Shown: positions 5,508 to 7,370 of the stretch, piece after piece
Numbering within the stretch: the first letter of the stretch is position 1
Layout of the letters: each line of letters opens with the position of its first letter
Source: an uncultured Oscillospiraceae bacterium
GTDB lineage: Bacteria > Bacillota > Clostridia > Oscillospirales > Oscillospiraceae
Direction of reading: 5' to 3'
DNA: 7,370 bases
Assembly (NCBI GenBank): GCA_900769995.1
Contig: CAAGIT010000051.1
Location: 1 to 7,370 of the forward strand
Notes under the pieces: generated by a model
The model's database searches: none
What the model was told of the DNA's origin: nothing
The model's input: only the letters and a program-made list of their open reading frames with translations
Position numbers and translations under genes: made by a program

Positions 5508-5959
5508 TGGCCCCAAAACCTCTTTGCGGCCTTGTTCTGCACGATTGCATACCAGACCATTACCGCTACAGGAAGAACGATCGTTGCGATGTCAATTGCG
5601 ATATGATCCAAATGGAACAGGTGACTGTTGAGAGCAAACAGGATGCCGAGCACCAGCATACCGACGCTGAGGGCGGTTACGCGGGGAAGAATGAAGAAAA
5701 TAAACTCTGTGGGGTCGAGGCAGCTGTCAGGATCACAGTTGCCGGGATAGAGGAATTTGTTCGGGAACAGTACCATTTCGCGGCGCAAGCGGATCACGGT
5801 ATAGACGCCGTAAACGCCCAAAGCAAACAGCATGACCAGCAGAATCGTGTCGAGCATACTGCTCAGGCTGCCAAAGACATTTTCCTGCTGCTGCACGCCC
5901 TCTGCAACGGTGGATTCCGCCGCAGCATCGGTCAAAAGAAGTCGAAACCAGTTCATCAT
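5504..5959 (-). CDS. Three-helix membrane protein of unknown function
   Basis: The product has 151 residues starting MMNWFRLLLTDAAAES. Probable membrane segments lie at about 35-57, 86-110 and 118-141. A polar stretch between the first two carries PNKFLYPGNCDPDSCLDP, with two cysteines five positions apart. I do not recognise the family. The start at 5959 is set by GGAGG 5 nt upstream; a second ATG follows directly. Frame-open sequence further upstream runs into the insertion-sequence end and lacks a ribosome site. It heads an operon with the dehydrogenase (ATGA overlap) and the cysteine-cluster protein. The IS30-family element lies only 44 bp upstream of the start, so the native promoter may be separated or lost. 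Confidence 0.75.
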   Translation of the reverse strand: MMNWFRLLLTDAAAESTVAEGVQQQENVFGSLSSMLDTILLVMLFALGVYGVYTVIRLRREMVLFPNKFLYPGNCDPDSCLDPTEFIFFILPRVTALSVGMLVLGILFALNSHLFHLDHIAIDIATIVLPVAVMVWYAIVQNKAAKRFWGQ

Positions 5960-6033
5960 TGAAACCTCCGAGGTCTTTTTTTGTATTCGCAAATTGCAAT
6001 AACAAGTTGGACACCCCGTGGTAAAAACCTTGG

Positions 6034-6064
6034 TCACGGATGGAGCCGCAGGATCTATCCGTGA
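6034..6064 (-). terminator. Weak hairpin between transposase stop and IS end
   Basis: TCACGGAT and ATCCGTGA form an 8-bp stem with a 15-nt loop. On the minus strand it is followed after about 7 nt by a TTTTT run. The loop is long and the T-run is displaced, so it would be a leaky terminator at best. If it fails, transposase transcription would run into the downstream operon. Confidence 0.3.
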
Positions 6065-6082
6065 GCGAGGTTGCCGCAGCCG

Positions 6083-7138
6083 TCAGGCTGCGTAGACAGC
6101 GTCCAGAAAAGCCTCAAAGAGTTCCTCCGGGGTGCAGTATCCGAGTTTCTTCCGTGGGCGCCCATTCAGCTCGTCAGCAGCGGCGAGGATATCCTCGTCG
6201 GTGAAGCCCTCGATAGAAGCTCCCTTTGGGACAAAGGCCCGGAACAGTCCATTGTGTCGCTCGTTCTGAGGACGCTCCCAGGAGGTGTACGGGTGGGCGA
6301 AGAAAACCTTGCTGCCCCAGTGCTCCACCTGGGCGAAGTCAGCGAACTCGCTGCCGTTGTCCACAGTAATGGTTTTAAAGACATGAGAGAAGTGCTCGCC
6401 GTACTCATCATGGAGGGTGTTCATGAGATTCATCACCGCTTCACTGGTTTTGCCTGGGATACGGAATGCAAGATAGGTTTCCGTCTTCTTCTCCAACAGG
6501 GAGAGGACAACAGCCTCCTTACCTGCTCGCTTGCCGACCACAGTATCGCCTTCCCAGTGGCCCTCTTCAAGACGAAGAGATGCAATCTCCGGGCGGCTGG
6601 AAATGCTTGTGCCGTAATGCTTTTTGTTCTCTCGAACACGATGCTTCTTCGTTTTACGCTTTAACGCCTCGGGCAGTTCCGTTGGCTGGATGGAAAGGCA
6701 CCCTTTCCAGACCATGTTGTAGAGGGTACGGGAACAGACCATCTCCGACGGCTCGAACAGGCTGTGTCGCTTGGCATAGCCACAGCAGGCATCCAGGGAC
6801 CACTTGTGTTCCCGGATTTGCCGAACCACCCAGCTGGTAAAGTTGCTGCAGACGCCCGCTTTCGGATGCCTGTGGCAGGACGCTCTGTTGGTCCTGTAGA
6901 CGGTTTCTCCCAGCTTGGGAGAGTAACCTGGAGCTTTCCCCTTGTTGCTCTTGCGGGCCGGTGTGCCTCGCCGAAGCTCATTCGTAACGGTGGACGGGGC
7001 GCAGCCTATCTGTCTGGCGATGGCACGAGGGCCGAGGCCTTGCTTCTTGAGGACTTTGATGGCCCCTCGGTCTTCCATGCGAAGATGCTGCCCCTTCTTG
7101 CGTTCTGCGGATTCTGTGATACAATGATGGCAGTCCAT
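6083..7138 (-). CDS. IS30-family transposase
   Basis: This 351-residue DDE recombinase cuts and joins the ends of its insertion sequence. An N-terminal helix-turn-helix (about 18-57: RMEDRGAIKVLKKQGLGPRAIARQIGCAPSTVTNELRRG) is the IS30-type HTH_38 domain for end binding. The catalytic core shows GHWEGDTVVG (Asp198), ITVDNGSEF (Asp260) and HPYTSWERPQNERHNGLFR (Glu293), the DDE triad with typical IS30 spacing. The C-terminal NGRPRKKLGYCTPEELF is the usual end. Length and all motifs indicate an intact gene. GAGGGAGGG lies about 8 nt upstream of the ATG at 7138. A short hairpin (6075-6092, stem CGCAGCC) spans the stop codon. Confidence 0.95.
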   Translation of the reverse strand: MDCHHCITESAERKKGQHLRMEDRGAIKVLKKQGLGPRAIARQIGCAPSTVTNELRRGTPARKSNKGKAPGYSPKLGETVYRTNRASCHRHPKAGVCSNFTSWVVRQIREHKWSLDACCGYAKRHSLFEPSEMVCSRTLYNMVWKGCLSIQPTELPEALKRKTKKHRVRENKKHYGTSISSRPEIASLRLEEGHWEGDTVVGKRAGKEAVVLSLLEKKTETYLAFRIPGKTSEAVMNLMNTLHDEYGEHFSHVFKTITVDNGSEFADFAQVEHWGSKVFFAHPYTSWERPQNERHNGLFRAFVPKGASIEGFTDEDILAAADELNGRPRKKLGYCTPEELFEAFLDAVYAA

Positions 7139-7272
7139 AGTGATTGCCCTCCCTCTGTAGAAGTTGTGTGGTTACTTCATTCTACCACGGGGAAGAAAAA
7201 TCACTATGGATTTTTTACTCAAGTGTCCAACTTCATTTTACAATCAACCAAATTAAAGTTTTCTATTGAATA

Positions 7273-7370
7273 TCAGTATAAAATCCGCATGAATTCGTCG
7301 CCGGTGATGGTCTCCTTTTCGTACAGATACCTGGACAGCTCGTCGAGCTTCTCCCGGTTTTCCCGCAGCA
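7273..7370 (-). CDS. ftsH: ATP-dependent zinc metalloprotease FtsH, C-terminal end (partial)
   Basis: Reading the minus strand from the window edge gives LRENREKLDELSRYLYEKET followed by ITGDEFMRILY and a TGA at 7275-7273. This matches the conserved end of the FtsH peptidase domain (NR.kLd.la..LlekEtidg.EF), where FtsH degrades membrane and regulatory proteins at the inner face of the membrane. Only the last 31 codons are present, so the AAA and zinc motifs cannot be checked and a paralogue of FtsH is possible. The IS30-family element begins 39 bp after the stop. No terminator hairpin is visible in that gap, so the native one may have been moved away by the insertion. Confidence 0.75.
   Translation of the reverse strand, partial: LRENREKLDELSRYLYEKETITGDEFMRILY

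Larger units (their letters stand above)
6004..7233 (-). mobile_element. IS30-family insertion sequence, apparently intact (about 1.23 kb)
   Basis: The ends carry a perfect 11-bp inverted repeat, AAGTTGGACAC at 6004-6014 and GTGTCCAACTT at 7223-7233. Weaker similarity continues inward, with GTAAAAA near both ends when a small gap is allowed. Between them lies one full-length IS30-type transposase gene on the minus strand. I see no matching target duplication of 2-4 bp beside the ends (left flank ...ATAAC, right flank CATTT...), so the outer boundaries may be off by a base or two, or a flank has been rearranged. Confidence 0.85.

Noticed and set aside
5508..5516. TTG start at 5516 for the dehydrogenase
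   Set aside because: It adds only three residues, while the ATG at 5507 forms the ATGA overlap seen elsewhere in this genome and begins with the family's usual MRIVILD.
5960..6037. N-terminal extension of the three-helix membrane protein into the insertion-sequence end
   Set aside because: The extension begins within the IS terminal region, has no ribosome site, and the GGAGG before 5959 marks the real start.
6075..6092. Hairpin CGCAGCC/GGCTGCG at the transposase stop as an intrinsic terminator
   Set aside because: No T-run follows on either strand, and it overlaps the last codons of the transposase gene. It may only limit read-through.
6001..7240. Target-site duplication flanking the IS30-family element
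   Set aside because: The bases beside the 11-bp ends (AAC on the left, CAT on the right) do not match, and shifting the ends by one or two bases does not produce a match.

Overview
The window looks like chromosomal DNA from a moderately GC-rich Firmicute, most likely a gut Clostridia member (Oscillospiraceae/Ruminococcaceae-like). This is inferred from strong AGGAGG-type ribosome binding sites, ATGA start/stop overlaps, a clostridial-phage-type lysis cassette, a TetR/DUF308 pair and an ftsH 3' end. The species cannot be named from the sequence.

Layout from left to right. The last 28 codons of a plus-strand gene (1-87) run directly into a cluster of short hairpin repeats (87-292). A three-gene minus-strand phage-type lysis cassette follows (1465 to 298): a membrane/coiled-coil protein, a holin-like protein and an Amidase_3 endolysin, with both junctions being 4-nt ATGA overlaps. 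It is transcribed divergently from a plus-strand operon of a TetR-family regulator (1589-2170) and a six-helix HdeD/DUF308-like membrane protein (2167-2763), also joined by an ATGA overlap. The 123-bp divergent region holds a 13-bp perfect palindrome that covers the -35 box of a good tetR promoter and the best -35 candidate for the lysis genes. A second hairpin-repeat cluster (2784-3087) follows. It shares a 104-bp block with the left cluster in inverted orientation, so the lysis/TetR segment lies between inverted repeats.

Next come a metallo-beta-lactamase-fold hydrolase (3160-3960, plus) and a bidirectional terminator that overlaps the stop codons of two convergent genes. A minus-strand operon (5959 to 3987) encodes a three-helix membrane protein of unknown function, a D-2-hydroxyacid dehydrogenase and a small protein with a C-terminal cysteine cluster. 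An apparently intact 1.23-kb IS30-family element (6004-7233) sits 44 bp upstream of this operon. The 3' end of an ftsH-like gene (7273-7370, minus) closes the window.

The most notable items are: (i) REP/REPIN-like hairpins in three subfamilies that share a GTAG head and a 3-nt loop but have compensating changes in the stems; (ii) a lysis cassette with no other phage genes beside it, possibly under the control of an adjacent TetR regulator; and (iii) inverted composite repeats that could allow the segment to invert. No clearly new defence or enzymatic system is visible.
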